A stretch of 25,082 nt of DNA from Oscillospiraceae bacterium (GCA_017414145.1 JAFPQL010000014.1:1-25082), one strand, 5' to 3'; positions 16,058-23,204 are shown, counted from the stretch's first letter. Notes: generated by a model not told the origin, from the sequence alone. Program-made: numbers and translations.

Positions 16058-17446
16058 TTATTTAATTGTATAGCCCGGCGCCTGATACGGGCGCTTGCCC
16101 GCGCCGCACCGGATCTCGGAATAGACACCGGCGATTGCGTCCCATGTGACCGCGCCGACCGTGCCGTTTGCCGTCAGACCGTATTCCCGCTGGAATGCCT
16201 GCACCGAGGCTCTGGTCAGCGGCCCGAAATAGCCGGTGTCGGAGACGGGCTGCACGGCGGGATCAACCCGCGAAATCGCCGTCAGATATTGCTGGAGCGT
16301 CCGGACATTTTCGCCGGAGACGCCCATGCGCAGCACTTCATTCGGATAGAGCCGCACGCACTCCGTATCGGGCTCGGACGCCAGAATGCCGGCGTAGGCG
16401 GCGTACAGGTCGTTCCATGTCCGCCGGTCCGCGATGCCGGTGACGGGCAGTCCGTAGAGCCTCTGGAATGCGCGCAGCGCCTCCGCGGTTGCCGCGTCAA
16501 ATTCCCCGCTGATTTCAATGCGCGGCACCCGCTCATAGTATGCACTGACAACCGCTAGATAATACTGAAATGCGCGGACGGATTCGCCGTAATCGCCCTC
16601 GCGCAGCTCTGTGGGGTAATCCCGCCGGATCTCCTCAAAGCGAAGCCCCTCCGAGTTGAGCTCCGCCAGCCGCTTGACGCTTGTGTAAATGTAGGAGAGC
16701 TGATACCATGTCGCCTCGTTGACGGTTCCGGTCTGCGGCAGATCAAAAACGCGCTGAAAGACGCGGACGGCTTCGGCGGTATTCGCGTCGTATATGCCGT
16801 CGGTGTCGGCAATTTTCGGAATGGCGGGGAAGCTGCGCGAAATGCGGTTCAGCTGAATCTGCACGGTCTGGACATCGTTGCCGACCGCGCCGGGTTCCAG
16901 CACGGTTTCGGGCCAGCTCGGCGAGACGGAGCGGATTTCCGCCGCCCGCACAAGGTCGATGTCGCTGCCGTAATAGGATTGCAGGATTTCATACGGCGTC
17001 AGCCCCTGCTGTGCGAGCGCGACGGTTCCCCACTGGGACAGTCCGCCGCAGTTCACGGCGCGCCCGTCGCAGAATGCGGCAAACAGCGGTTCGGCAAAGC
17101 CCTGCCGCCGGATGTAGTACGGAAACAGCTCCTCCGCCAGCCACGCGATGTTCTGGAAGATTTCTCTGCCGTAGAAGAATGCCTGATCGAACTGTGTGAC
17201 CGATGTGATGTCAAAGGGATAGCCGCGGGAGCGGTACCATTCGGTGTAGATGCGGTTGAGCGCGAAGGTGTTGATGGCGTAGAGATTGGCGCGGAGCGCA
17301 TTTTCCGGCCATGTCGGGTAGACCTCGCTGGACGCGACATTTTTGAGATAGGCGATGTACGGCACGGTGACATTCGGCGCATCGGCGTCCGGCGCACCGA
17401 GGTGCACGGTAATCGTTTCCGGAATAAAGGGCTCACCGCTGAGCAT
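16058..17446 (-). CDS. SleC-like spore-cortex-lytic protein: SpoIID-like domain plus three peptidoglycan-binding repeats
   Basis: A 462-residue protein. The N-terminal SpoIID-like domain (about 10-168) has NVASSEVYPTWPENALRA, where Glu41 aligns with the catalytic Glu of SpoIID lytic transglycosylases, FDITSVTQFDQAF, and CGGLSQWGTVALAQQG. Three PG_binding_1 repeats follow at about 184-252, 281-351 and 372-442, each ending FQxxxxLPxTG-like, then a short tail. From memory this strongly resembles clostridial SleC, which degrades spore cortex during germination. As with SleC, no classical signal peptide is seen. GTG 17449 is in frame, but GGAG lies 7 nt from ATG 17446, so the ATG is preferred. It lies 26 nt after the upstream gene and 17 nt before the two-repeat gene. 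Cortex lysis is an inference; peptidoglycan binding is well supported. Confidence 0.85.
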   Translation of the reverse strand: MLSGEPFIPETITVHLGAPDADAPNVTVPYIAYLKNVASSEVYPTWPENALRANLYAINTFALNRIYTEWYRSRGYPFDITSVTQFDQAFFYGREIFQNIAWLAEELFPYYIRRQGFAEPLFAAFCDGRAVNCGGLSQWGTVALAQQGLTPYEILQSYYGSDIDLVRAAEIRSVSPSWPETVLEPGAVGNDVQTVQIQLNRISRSFPAIPKIADTDGIYDANTAEAVRVFQRVFDLPQTGTVNEATWYQLSYIYTSVKRLAELNSEGLRFEEIRRDYPTELREGDYGESVRAFQYYLAVVSAYYERVPRIEISGEFDAATAEALRAFQRLYGLPVTGIADRRTWNDLYAAYAGILASEPDTECVRLYPNEVLRMGVSGENVRTLQQYLTAISRVDPAVQPVSDTGYFGPLTRASVQAFQREYGLTANGTVGAVTWDAIAGVYSEIRCGAGKRPYQAPGYTIK

Positions 17447-17472
17447 CACGCGGCTCCTTTCCCTGCCTGCGG

Positions 17473-18135
17473 TCAGATGCCGGGCAGATTGTTATAATGC
17501 GTTCTGCTGCCGGTGTAGGGGTCATCCTGACCGGCTGGCAGCGGAATCAGATCAAAGTTCTGCACCGATACCACGCCCTCAAAGACCGGAACATCCTTGC
17601 TGTGCTCGCGGTAAAACCCGTCTGCATAGACGGAAATGTCATAGAGTGCATAGGCGGGATGCTGCTGGTCGGCGGAGGACGGCGGCGCGGGAACGCGAAC
17701 CTCCGGCACATCGCCGCAGTCGTCTGTGTTCCGGACGGAGATCAGAATCTGCTCGCCGTCGCGCTCCTGCGTGATGATGACGGCGGCGCCCGCGACGGGC
17801 TCTGCGCCGCGTGCCGTCCGGACATGAACGAGAATGCCGCCGTCCGCCTCCGGCTTGATCGTGCCGTCCGGTTCCGGTTCTGCGGGGGACGGTTCGGGTG
17901 CGGCGTCCGGTTCGGTCATCGGCGGAAAATCGCCCTGCTCAGCGTGCGCCGGTTCGGCGGCAGGCGATTCCGTGGCGGGCGCCGGCGGCGCAGAACCGGC
18001 CGGAAGCGGCGGCATGGGCGGGGGCTGCGGGTCGGCTGCCGGTGCGGGCGGCGGATTGAACTGCCGTTCGGCGTAGAGGCGGAACATCTCCTCGCGGTAA
18101 CGGCGGGCTGCTTCTTCAAATTCCTGTCGGGTCAT
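17473..18135 (-). CDS. Pro-rich protein with C-terminal carboxypeptidase-regulatory-like beta-domain
   Basis: A 220-residue protein of unknown function. A charged N-terminal helix (about 2-25, TRQEFEEAARRYREEMFRLY) is followed by a Pro/Ala/Glu-rich disordered region (about 26-100). A C-terminal beta-sandwich-like domain (about 102-205) has GGILVHVRTARGAEPVAGAA and ends near VQNFDLIPL, reminiscent of carboxypeptidase-regulatory-like (transthyretin-fold) domains. No signal peptide or TM helix. The start at 18135 is set by AAGGAGG upstream; the frame opens 15 codons earlier without a ribosome site. As first gene of the operon before the SleC-like gene (26 nt apart), it may be a binding or scaffold partner for peptidoglycan remodelling. 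Confidence 0.75.
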   Translation of the reverse strand: MTRQEFEEAARRYREEMFRLYAERQFNPPPAPAADPQPPPMPPLPAGSAPPAPATESPAAEPAHAEQGDFPPMTEPDAAPEPSPAEPEPDGTIKPEADGGILVHVRTARGAEPVAGAAVIITQERDGEQILISVRNTDDCGDVPEVRVPAPPSSADQQHPAYALYDISVYADGFYREHSKDVPVFEGVVSVQNFDLIPLPAGQDDPYTGSRTHYNNLPGI

Positions 18136-18194
18136 GGGTTCTCCTCCTTCATCAGTCGGGATACGCTCTATCCTATGCACATCACTGCGAAAAC

Positions 18195-18223
18195 TTGACA
18201 GAAATGCCGCCGCATGATATAAT
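18195..18223 (+). promoter_or_regulatory. Consensus sigma-A promoter of the PAP2 gene
   Basis: Perfect -35 TTGACA (18195-18200), 17-nt spacer, perfect -10 TATAAT (18218-18223), plus an extended -10 TG at 18215-18216. This is among the strongest-looking promoters in the window. Confidence 0.88.
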
Positions 18224-18277
18224 ATGGATACTTCGCGCAGCCGGATGCTGCGCCCCGGAAAGGACTGCTGCCTCCGA

Positions 18278-18832
18278 ATGGAATGGGAATTTAATCTGCT
18301 GAACTGGATTCAGAGCCATCTGCGCGGGGAACTGCTGGATGCGGTCATGCCGGCCGTCACCTTTCTCGGAAACGGCGGCTGGTTCTGGATTCTGCTGACC
18401 CTGCTGGGATTCATCCCGCAGAGAACCCGAAAATATGCTCATGTTGCCGCGTTTGCGCTGATTTTGCATCTTCTGTTCTGCAATCTGATCTTAAAGCCGC
18501 TGATTGCGCGGCTCCGCCCCTTTCAGATTCAGGCGATCAATCTGCTGATTGACGCGCCGTCCGATTTCTCTTTCCCGTCCGGCCATACGCAGGCGGCCTT
18601 TTCCGTTGCGACGGCGATCTGTATGTGGCGGCGCCGGTACGGGATTCCCGCGCTGATTCTGGCGACGGTCATCGCCTTTTCGCGGATGTACTTATATGTG
18701 CATTACCCGACGGATATCTTCGCCGGCATCTTCTTCGGCGTATCGTTTGCCTTTGTGGGGCTGGCGATTGCGAACCGGCTGTTCCGCAATAAGCCGTGGG
18801 ACGGCTGCGGCGGGGAGCCCCCGCAGCCGTGA
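18278..18832 (+). CDS. PAP2 superfamily phosphatase, membrane-bound
   Basis: A 184-residue membrane phosphatase of the PAP2 superfamily, probably acting on lipid phosphates such as undecaprenyl pyrophosphate or phosphatidic acid at the outer membrane face. All three signature motifs are present in order: KPLIARLRP (C1), FPSGH (C2) and SRMYLYVHYPTD (C3, with catalytic His). They lie among five or six TM helices. The in-frame ATG at 18224 overlaps the -10 box and cannot be translated from this promoter, so ATG 18278 is chosen; AAAGGA lies about 13 nt upstream, a loose but acceptable ribosome site. The C-terminal codons overlap a GC hairpin (18801-18830). UppP-like undecaprenol recycling is possible but not provable. 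Confidence 0.9.
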   Translation: MEWEFNLLNWIQSHLRGELLDAVMPAVTFLGNGGWFWILLTLLGFIPQRTRKYAHVAAFALILHLLFCNLILKPLIARLRPFQIQAINLLIDAPSDFSFPSGHTQAAFSVATAICMWRRRYGIPALILATVIAFSRMYLYVHYPTDIFAGIFFGVSFAFVGLAIANRLFRNKPWDGCGGEPPQP

Positions 18833-18928
18833 GCGGATGCCTGCCGGCTGTCCGGATGCGTGCTCCGGACTTGATGCGCGGTCGCAGGCGGTGCGCATTT
18901 CAGCGAAGTGCTTTGCTGACAGAGAAAT

Positions 18929-18968
18929 AAACAGAGGGACACCTTGTCAAAAGGGTGTCCCTCTGTTT
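18929..18968. terminator. Strong bidirectional terminator between PAP2 and XRE genes
   Basis: A perfect 15-bp stem (18929-18943 with 18954-18968) with a 10-nt loop and T-rich flanks on both strands. It serves the convergent PAP2 gene and XRE regulator gene. Confidence 0.88.
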
Positions 18969-19023
18969 TGTGACAGATTTTTCGGCACAAGTGCGATCAG
19001 AAGCATTTTCCTCTTGCACCGTT

Positions 19024-19356
19024 TTATTTTTTTCGTTCAGCAAGCTGTTCAAGAAACAGCTCCGCTTTTCCCTTGTTCCGTTCACTCAGCGCCCGGAACA
19101 GCTGCAAAATGCGGTACTCGTCATTGCGCAGGGCAGTGTCGGATTGAATTTGTCCGATGTCTGTGCGTCCGGCGAGATAGTCAAGGCTGATGCCGTAATA
19201 TTCGGCGATCTGAACGGCGCGTGTGAACGGCAGTTCCCGTTCGCCTTTTTCGTATTTCCCGTAATACTGCGCGGTTGTGCCTAAATACTCGGCAATTTCG
19301 GCCTGTGTTTTGTCTGCGTCTTCGCGCAAATCCCGGATTCTCCGATACAGCGGCAT
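19024..19356 (-). CDS. XRE-family transcriptional regulator
   Basis: A 110-residue DNA-binding protein with an N-terminal Xre/Cro helix-turn-helix (about 5-60; KTQAEIAEYLGTTAQYYGKYEKGERELPF) and a short helical C-terminal tail ending AERKK. No signalling domain is visible, so it probably acts as a small repressor. The start at 19356 follows AAAGGGGG about 7 nt upstream. It is divergent from the zinc-ribbon gene, and both share an intergenic region with two palindromes around the neighbour's consensus promoter. This arrangement fits autoregulation and control of the zinc-ribbon gene. The target is not proven. Confidence 0.9.
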   Translation of the reverse strand: MPLYRRIRDLREDADKTQAEIAEYLGTTAQYYGKYEKGERELPFTRAVQIAEYYGISLDYLAGRTDIGQIQSDTALRNDEYRILQLFRALSERNKGKAELFLEQLAERKK

Positions 19357-19393
19357 GACAATCCCCCTTTTTTTCTATCATATTACCACAAAT

Positions 19394-19427
19394 GACTGAA
19401 CAGTCTTGACAAACAAGTCTAAATAGA
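19394..19427 (+). promoter_or_regulatory. Two palindromes around the zinc-ribbon promoter (candidate XRE operators)
   Basis: GACTG-AA-CAGTC (19394-19405) abuts the -35 box, and TCTA-AA-TAGA (19418-19427) lies in the spacer. Both have arms separated by AA. Binding there would occlude sigma-A, as expected of a repressor. Confidence 0.5.
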
Positions 19428-19434
19428 TTATAAT
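19406..19434 (+). promoter_or_regulatory. Consensus sigma-A promoter of the zinc-ribbon gene
   Basis: Perfect -35 TTGACA (19406-19411), 17-nt spacer, perfect -10 TATAAT (19429-19434). Confidence 0.88.
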
Positions 19435-19481
19435 ATATTGTGTGAGAAATCACATTAGACTATTAAAGGGAGGATTTCTGT

Positions 19482-19850
19482 ATGGCATTTTCGGAGCATC
19501 CCGGTAAAAAAGTTGTTAAAATTGGTGAGTGGATTTTGGTGCTGAACACCTTGGCAGGTGTCGGATTCGGATATCTGATTGGTGATCGGTTAGATCGTGT
19601 CAGTCGTGAAGATTTTTTTACGGGCGTAGGCATTCTGATCGGCCTTGGAGTAGGCTTTGTCATCGGATGGCTGCTCTCCATCATGATTGTTGCGTTCGGA
19701 GAGCTTGTCGAAAACTCCACGCGCATTCGGGAGCTGCTGGAGCCTGTTCCTGATTTTTCACCCAACCGTGCGGCAAAGTGCAGCGTCTGCGGCAGTCCTG
19801 TGGCAGGTGATTCTGAATTCTGCCAGAAGTGCGGTTCTAAAATAAAGTGA
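19482..19850 (+). CDS. Two-TM protein with C-terminal zinc ribbon
   Basis: A 122-residue membrane protein: short basic N-terminus, TM1 about 16-34, TM2 about 46-74, then a cytoplasmic tail ending in a zinc ribbon with Cys100-x2-Cys103 and Cys114-x2-Cys117. GGGAGG lies 8 nt before the ATG. No family function is known to me. Its strong promoter with flanking palindromes, and the divergent XRE gene, suggest a tightly repressed gene. Small membrane proteins under their own XRE repressor are sometimes toxins, stress sensors or metal-linked factors; none of these is shown by the sequence. Confidence 0.8.
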   Translation: MAFSEHPGKKVVKIGEWILVLNTLAGVGFGYLIGDRLDRVSREDFFTGVGILIGLGVGFVIGWLLSIMIVAFGELVENSTRIRELLEPVPDFSPNRAAKCSVCGSPVAGDSEFCQKCGSKIK

Positions 19851-19859
19851 AACATATCA

Positions 19860-19886
19860 GGGGACGCCTTTTTTGCAGGCGTCCCC
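19860..19886 (+). terminator. Hairpin after the zinc-ribbon gene
   Basis: A perfect 10-bp stem (GGGGACGCCT / AGGCGTCCCC) with a 7-nt T-rich loop, 9 nt after the stop. The trailing T-run is short. Confidence 0.65.
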
Positions 19887-20054
19887 ACTTACCCGCTATA
19901 TGCGGCAATTATCTCTTTCGGAGCGGTATTCCGGTTGAAAAAGACGGTTGCCGTGCCGTATATGCTGAAAAAAGGCGGAGCGAACCGGCGGCCGCACTGC
20001 CGGCTCTCGTGATTCTGCACAGAAAATCTGCCCCGACCCTCTGAAAATATCGGG

Positions 20055-20083
20055 TTGCAATCTCGCGAAAAACATGGTATAAT
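20055..20083 (+). promoter_or_regulatory. Promoter of guaA
   Basis: -35 TTGCAA (20055-20060), 17-nt spacer, perfect -10 TATAAT (20078-20083), and TGG just upstream of the -10 (extended). The rest of the gap from 19890 to 20054 holds nothing I can support. Confidence 0.8.
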
Positions 20084-20098
20084 AAACCGTAAGCCAAT

Positions 20099-20122
20099 GC
20101 CGCCGGAGCGACTCCGTGCGGC
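20099..20122 (+). promoter_or_regulatory. Leader hairpin of guaA
   Basis: A 10-bp stem with one bulged T and a CGA loop lies between the promoter and the ribosome site. It is too small for a purine riboswitch and no such core is seen. It may affect mRNA stability. Confidence 0.4.
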
Positions 20123-20151
20123 TTTCCGTATGTTCAAAAGGAGGCAGGCAC

Positions 20152-21711
20152 ATGGCAAATCAGCTCTGCATCGTGCTGGATTTCGGCGGGCAGTACAATC
20201 AGCTCATTGCAAGGCGTGTGCGGGAATGCGGCGTTTACTGCGAAATTCTCCGCTATGACACCCCGATCAGCGAACTGAAAGCGCGCCGCCCGGCCGGCAT
20301 CATCTTCACAGGCGGACCCAACAGTGTATATGACGCAAGCTCCCCGCATATCTCCCCGGAAATTTTCTCGCTCGGCGTTCCGGTTCTCGGTATCTGCTAC
20401 GGCTGTCAGCTTATGGCGTATACGCTGGGCGGCACGGTGGAAAGCTGCGAACGCTCGGAGTACGGCAAGATTGATGTGCAGCAGGACGGCAGCAGCGTCC
20501 TCTTTGAAGGTGTCCCCGCGCAGAGCACGGTCTGGATGAGCCATACCGATTTTGTATCGAAGCTGCCGGAGGGCTTTTCGGTGCGTGCGCATTCCGCGGA
20601 CTGCCCCGCAGCCGCCTTTGAATGTCCGGAGAAGCAGCTCTACGCGGTGCAGTTTCATCCGGAGGTCACGCATTCGCAGTACGGCAAGGCGATTCTGCGC
20701 AATTTCCTTGAGAAGGTCTGCGGCTTTACCGGCGACTGGAAAATGGATGATTTCATCGGGACAACCGTTGCGGCGCTCCGTCAGCAGATCGGCAGCAAAA
20801 AGGTGATTCTCGGACTGTCCGGCGGCGTGGATTCTTCCGTCGCGGCGGCGCTCCTGAGCAGAGCCGTCGGCAGGCAGCTCACCTGCGTGTTTGTCGATCA
20901 GGGCCTCATGCGCAAGGACGAGGGTGACTTTGTCGAGGAGACATTCTCCCGTCTGTTTGACATGAATTTTGTCCGGATCAATGCACAGGAGACTTTTCTG
21001 GAAAAGCTCCGCGGCGTCACCGATCCGGAGGCGAAGCGCGGCATCATCGGCGATGAATTTTACCGCGTGTTCTGGGATAAAATCCGCGAAACCGGTGCGG
21101 ACGCCTTCTTTGCGCAGGGGACGATCTATCCCGACCGCATCGAGAGCGGCAAGGGCAACAAGGCCGGCGCCGGCAGCACGGATGTCATCAAGACGCATCA
21201 CAATATGCACGAAATGCCGGAGGATATCCGGTCGCAGATTGCCGGCATCATCGAGCCGCTCCGCGACCTCTTCAAGGATGAGGTGCGGGCTGTCGGCGAA
21301 AAGCTCGGCATTCCGAAGGAACTGGTCTGGCGGCAGCCTTTCCCCGGTCCGGGACTCGGCGTGCGCATCATCGGCGAAATCACGGCGGAGAAAATCCGCA
21401 TTTTACAGGATGCCGATGCGATTTTCCGCGATGAGATCGAACGGTCCGGCTGTGCGGATCAGCTGAGTCAGTATTTCGTCGTGCTGCCCGATGTTCGGAC
21501 CGTCGGCGTCATGGGCGATCACCGCACCTATGACCATCTGATTGCCATCCGTGCGATCACGACCGACGATTTCATGACCGCGGACTGGGCGCGCATCCCC
21601 TATGATGTGCTGGCGCGTGTCTCAAACCGCCTCTGCAATGAGTGCGCGCATGTCAACCGCGTCGTGTATGATATCACTTCCAAGCCGCCCGGAACGGTGG
21701 AGTGGGAGTAA
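20152..21711 (+). CDS. guaA: GMP synthase (glutamine-hydrolysing)
   Basis: A 519-residue cytoplasmic enzyme converting XMP, glutamine and ATP to GMP, the last step of guanine nucleotide synthesis. N-terminal glutamine amidotransferase: nucleophile Cys82 in GICYGCQL, His169 and Glu171 in QFHPEV. The ATP-pyrophosphatase domain follows, with P-loop SGGVDS at 223-228. The C-terminal dimerisation domain ends in the typical KPPGTVEWE. The length matches single-chain bacterial GuaA. The start at 20152 has AAAGGAGG upstream; an in-frame ATG twelve codons earlier lies before that site. Two stop codons in tandem end the gene. The 3' end of guaA is a recognised insertion site for genomic islands, and an AT-rich block follows here. 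Confidence 0.98.
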   Translation: MANQLCIVLDFGGQYNQLIARRVRECGVYCEILRYDTPISELKARRPAGIIFTGGPNSVYDASSPHISPEIFSLGVPVLGICYGCQLMAYTLGGTVESCERSEYGKIDVQQDGSSVLFEGVPAQSTVWMSHTDFVSKLPEGFSVRAHSADCPAAAFECPEKQLYAVQFHPEVTHSQYGKAILRNFLEKVCGFTGDWKMDDFIGTTVAALRQQIGSKKVILGLSGGVDSSVAAALLSRAVGRQLTCVFVDQGLMRKDEGDFVEETFSRLFDMNFVRINAQETFLEKLRGVTDPEAKRGIIGDEFYRVFWDKIRETGADAFFAQGTIYPDRIESGKGNKAGAGSTDVIKTHHNMHEMPEDIRSQIAGIIEPLRDLFKDEVRAVGEKLGIPKELVWRQPFPGPGLGVRIIGEITAEKIRILQDADAIFRDEIERSGCADQLSQYFVVLPDVRTVGVMGDHRTYDHLIAIRAITTDDFMTADWARIPYDVLARVSNRLCNECAHVNRVVYDITSKPPGTVEWE

Positions 21712-21751
21712 TAAACGCCCCCAAAATAAGGGTGTAACCGCGCAAAAATCC

Positions 21752-21808
21752 GTTATCAGCCTGTTATCATGGCAACATTTTGGCAACAATTCTCGATTAT
21801 CGGCAACA
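21752..21808 (+). repeat. Phased direct-repeat array (GTTATCA / GGCAACA)
   Basis: GTTATCA occurs at 21752-21758 and 21763-21769; GGCAACA at 21771-21777, 21782-21788 and 21802-21808. The last is preceded by the variant GATTATC. Start-to-start spacings are 11, 8, 11 and 20 nt, mostly one or two helical turns. This resembles arm-type binding sites of tyrosine recombinases near an attachment site. The interpretation is inferred; the repeats themselves are plain. Confidence 0.6.
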
Positions 21809-21835
21809 GTATTAAAGATTCTGTCTGAAAAGATA

Positions 21836-21881
21836 AGAGCTATCTGATTCGTATTGGAATCGGATAGCTCTTTTTGTGTTT
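21836..21881. terminator. Bidirectional terminator between guaA and the orphan gene
   Basis: A 15-bp stem with one G-T pair (21836-21850 with 21857-21871) and a 6-nt loop is followed by five T residues on the plus strand. The minus strand also gives a T-containing tail. It ends both convergent transcripts. Confidence 0.85.
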
Positions 21882-23007
21882 ATTGTGGAATAAAAACTTT
21901 ACATATATTACTGTTCATTGCAATTTGAATCCATTCCATTGGCTGACCTCTTTTAGTTAGTTCCATCCCCCATAGTCTGCCCACTTTATCTATTTCTTCT
22001 TGAATATTCTCCTCTGTTATCTCTTCGGCTTTTAGATGTGGATTATGTTGGTGTATCCAACCATTCCATTCTTCACTATGAATTAAAATATCTTTTCGTT
22101 CCTCAAACGATAGTGTAGCAGGAACCTTTTGATTTAATCTGTATTCTGCTAACTCCCATATCGGAATAACTCTACCATGATTTGCTTCTGCTTGTTGAAT
22201 AGCTTCTTGTAAACGTTGAATAAAAACAGGGTCTTGTAGTTCAGATTGTTTCATCAAATAACCATTAAGGGCGTGTTGTTCTTTCTTCTGTATTTCTTCT
22301 ATACGTTTATAATCTGCTTCTTGATATTGAACTACAAATGGGCTTTCACTAACAACGGGATTGTTTCCATACCATAATTGCTCAGCAACTGGCGGATTTA
22401 CAGCAAATATTGCCGAACCTAAACTATAATCCGCTTTTGATATATCTTGATACTTAGTAATCCATGATTCATTGCGATAGTAGATGTTAAGAAGATATAG
22501 AGCAGCTAAAGCATGAATAAAAGCTTTAATATTCCCTTGATGCATTGATGAGTACCTATCATGTTTAACAGCTTGGTATGCTTTTTCCCAATAAGTACCT
22601 TGCCTTTTATGAGCTTTTTTTAGTGGCTTTAAGATTCTGTTCACGTCTTTTGTAAAATTAAAAGATGGTGAAACAACTAAAACGATTTTTTTACTGGTTT
22701 CCCATTTTTTGTCTATTTCTTTCAAACAATCCTCATCGAAAAAGAGATCTTTGTCGCCTCTCTGTTTGGTTCCGCCAATATCAAAATATAGTTCCTTAGA
22801 TATTGCTTCAATTTGAACACAACAGCGAACTAACAAATCAGCAATATAAGGGGAAAATGTTTCAAGCTGCGAATTACACGATTCGGATATTATAGTTCCT
22901 TTACTATTCTTTATAACTTCATCAGTAAAGAAAATATATTTTGAGAGTTCCAACGCTTCTTTTTCAAGACTGAGATAGGTTTGCCAAAAAATATCTGATT
23001 TTTTCAT
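21880..23007 (-). CDS. AT-rich orphan protein with HEPN-like motif (possible defence or toxin protein)
   Basis: A 375-residue, mostly helical, soluble-looking protein that I cannot assign to a family. Its N-terminal half contains WEKAYQAVKHDRYSSMHQGN then a helix rich in ALAALYLL. Arg151-x4-His156 matches the R-x4-H core of HEPN RNase domains, and a KHDR segment before a long Leu/Ala helix is common in HEPN-like proteins. The C-terminal half is charged and helical, with no TM, nucleotide-binding or DNA-binding motif seen. Codon use is very A/T-rich, unlike all neighbours, pointing to transfer. GAGGT lies about 6 nt before the ATG. It starts 14 nt after a 60-codon ORF, so the two may be co-transcribed. 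HEPN toxin or anti-phage function is a hypothesis. Confidence 0.75.
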   Translation of the reverse strand: MKKSDIFWQTYLSLEKEALELSKYIFFTDEVIKNSKGTIISESCNSQLETFSPYIADLLVRCCVQIEAISKELYFDIGGTKQRGDKDLFFDEDCLKEIDKKWETSKKIVLVVSPSFNFTKDVNRILKPLKKAHKRQGTYWEKAYQAVKHDRYSSMHQGNIKAFIHALAALYLLNIYYRNESWITKYQDISKADYSLGSAIFAVNPPVAEQLWYGNNPVVSESPFVVQYQEADYKRIEEIQKKEQHALNGYLMKQSELQDPVFIQRLQEAIQQAEANHGRVIPIWELAEYRLNQKVPATLSFEERKDILIHSEEWNGWIHQHNPHLKAEEITEENIQEEIDKVGRLWGMELTKRGQPMEWIQIAMNSNICKVFIPQ

Positions 23008-23021
23008 AACAGTACCTCATA

Positions 23022-23204
23022 TCATTTATCGTTTTTCCGCAAGGCAGCTTCATTCCTCGCCGCTTCCGACCTCGGATACCTGTACCTCCACTGGTCATAC
23101 TCCTCACGGCTGATTTCACCATTGCGATACTTCTGAGTCATCGTTATGTTCACTTGTTTTAACTTGTTGCTGACTGCCTGAGAGCGTACATGGAAGCGGG
23201 TCAT
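23022..23204 (-). CDS. Small ORF resembling the tail of a recombinase or mobilisation protein
   Basis: A 60-residue ORF, MTRFHVRSQ...RKNDK, with intermediate GC content. The core KYRNGEISREEYDQWRYRYP recalls C-terminal tails of recombinase or mobilisation proteins of clostridial elements; the match is from memory and is uncertain. Its ATG overlaps the stop of the SIMPL gene in an ATGA arrangement, so it may be translated by coupling; no separate ribosome site is obvious. It could be a remnant fused by chance to the end of the SIMPL gene, which would place the island border near 23200. Confidence 0.45.
   Translation of the reverse strand: MTRFHVRSQAVSNKLKQVNITMTQKYRNGEISREEYDQWRYRYPRSEAARNEAALRKNDK

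Larger units (their letters stand above)
21718..23204. mobile_element. Putative small genomic island at the guaA 3' end
   Basis: Between guaA and the SIMPL gene, base composition drops sharply (the main gene here is clearly AT-rich). The block holds an array of short direct repeats, an orphan gene and a small recombinase-tail-like ORF. No integrase is intact and I found no clear flanking direct repeat, so this would be a decayed or partial element. Borders are approximate. Confidence 0.4.

Noticed and set aside
18801..18830. Terminator at the end of the PAP2 gene
   Set aside because: The GC stem overlaps the last codons and has no following T-run; the stronger hairpin at 18929-18968 is the likely terminator.
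20084..20151. Purine riboswitch ahead of guaA
   Set aside because: The leader is only about 60 nt and holds a single small hairpin; no three-way junction or conserved core is seen.
21690..23204. Flanking direct repeat of the guaA 3' end as attachment sites
   Set aside because: I looked for a second copy of GAGTGGGAGTAA near the right border by eye and found none, so att sites are not claimed.
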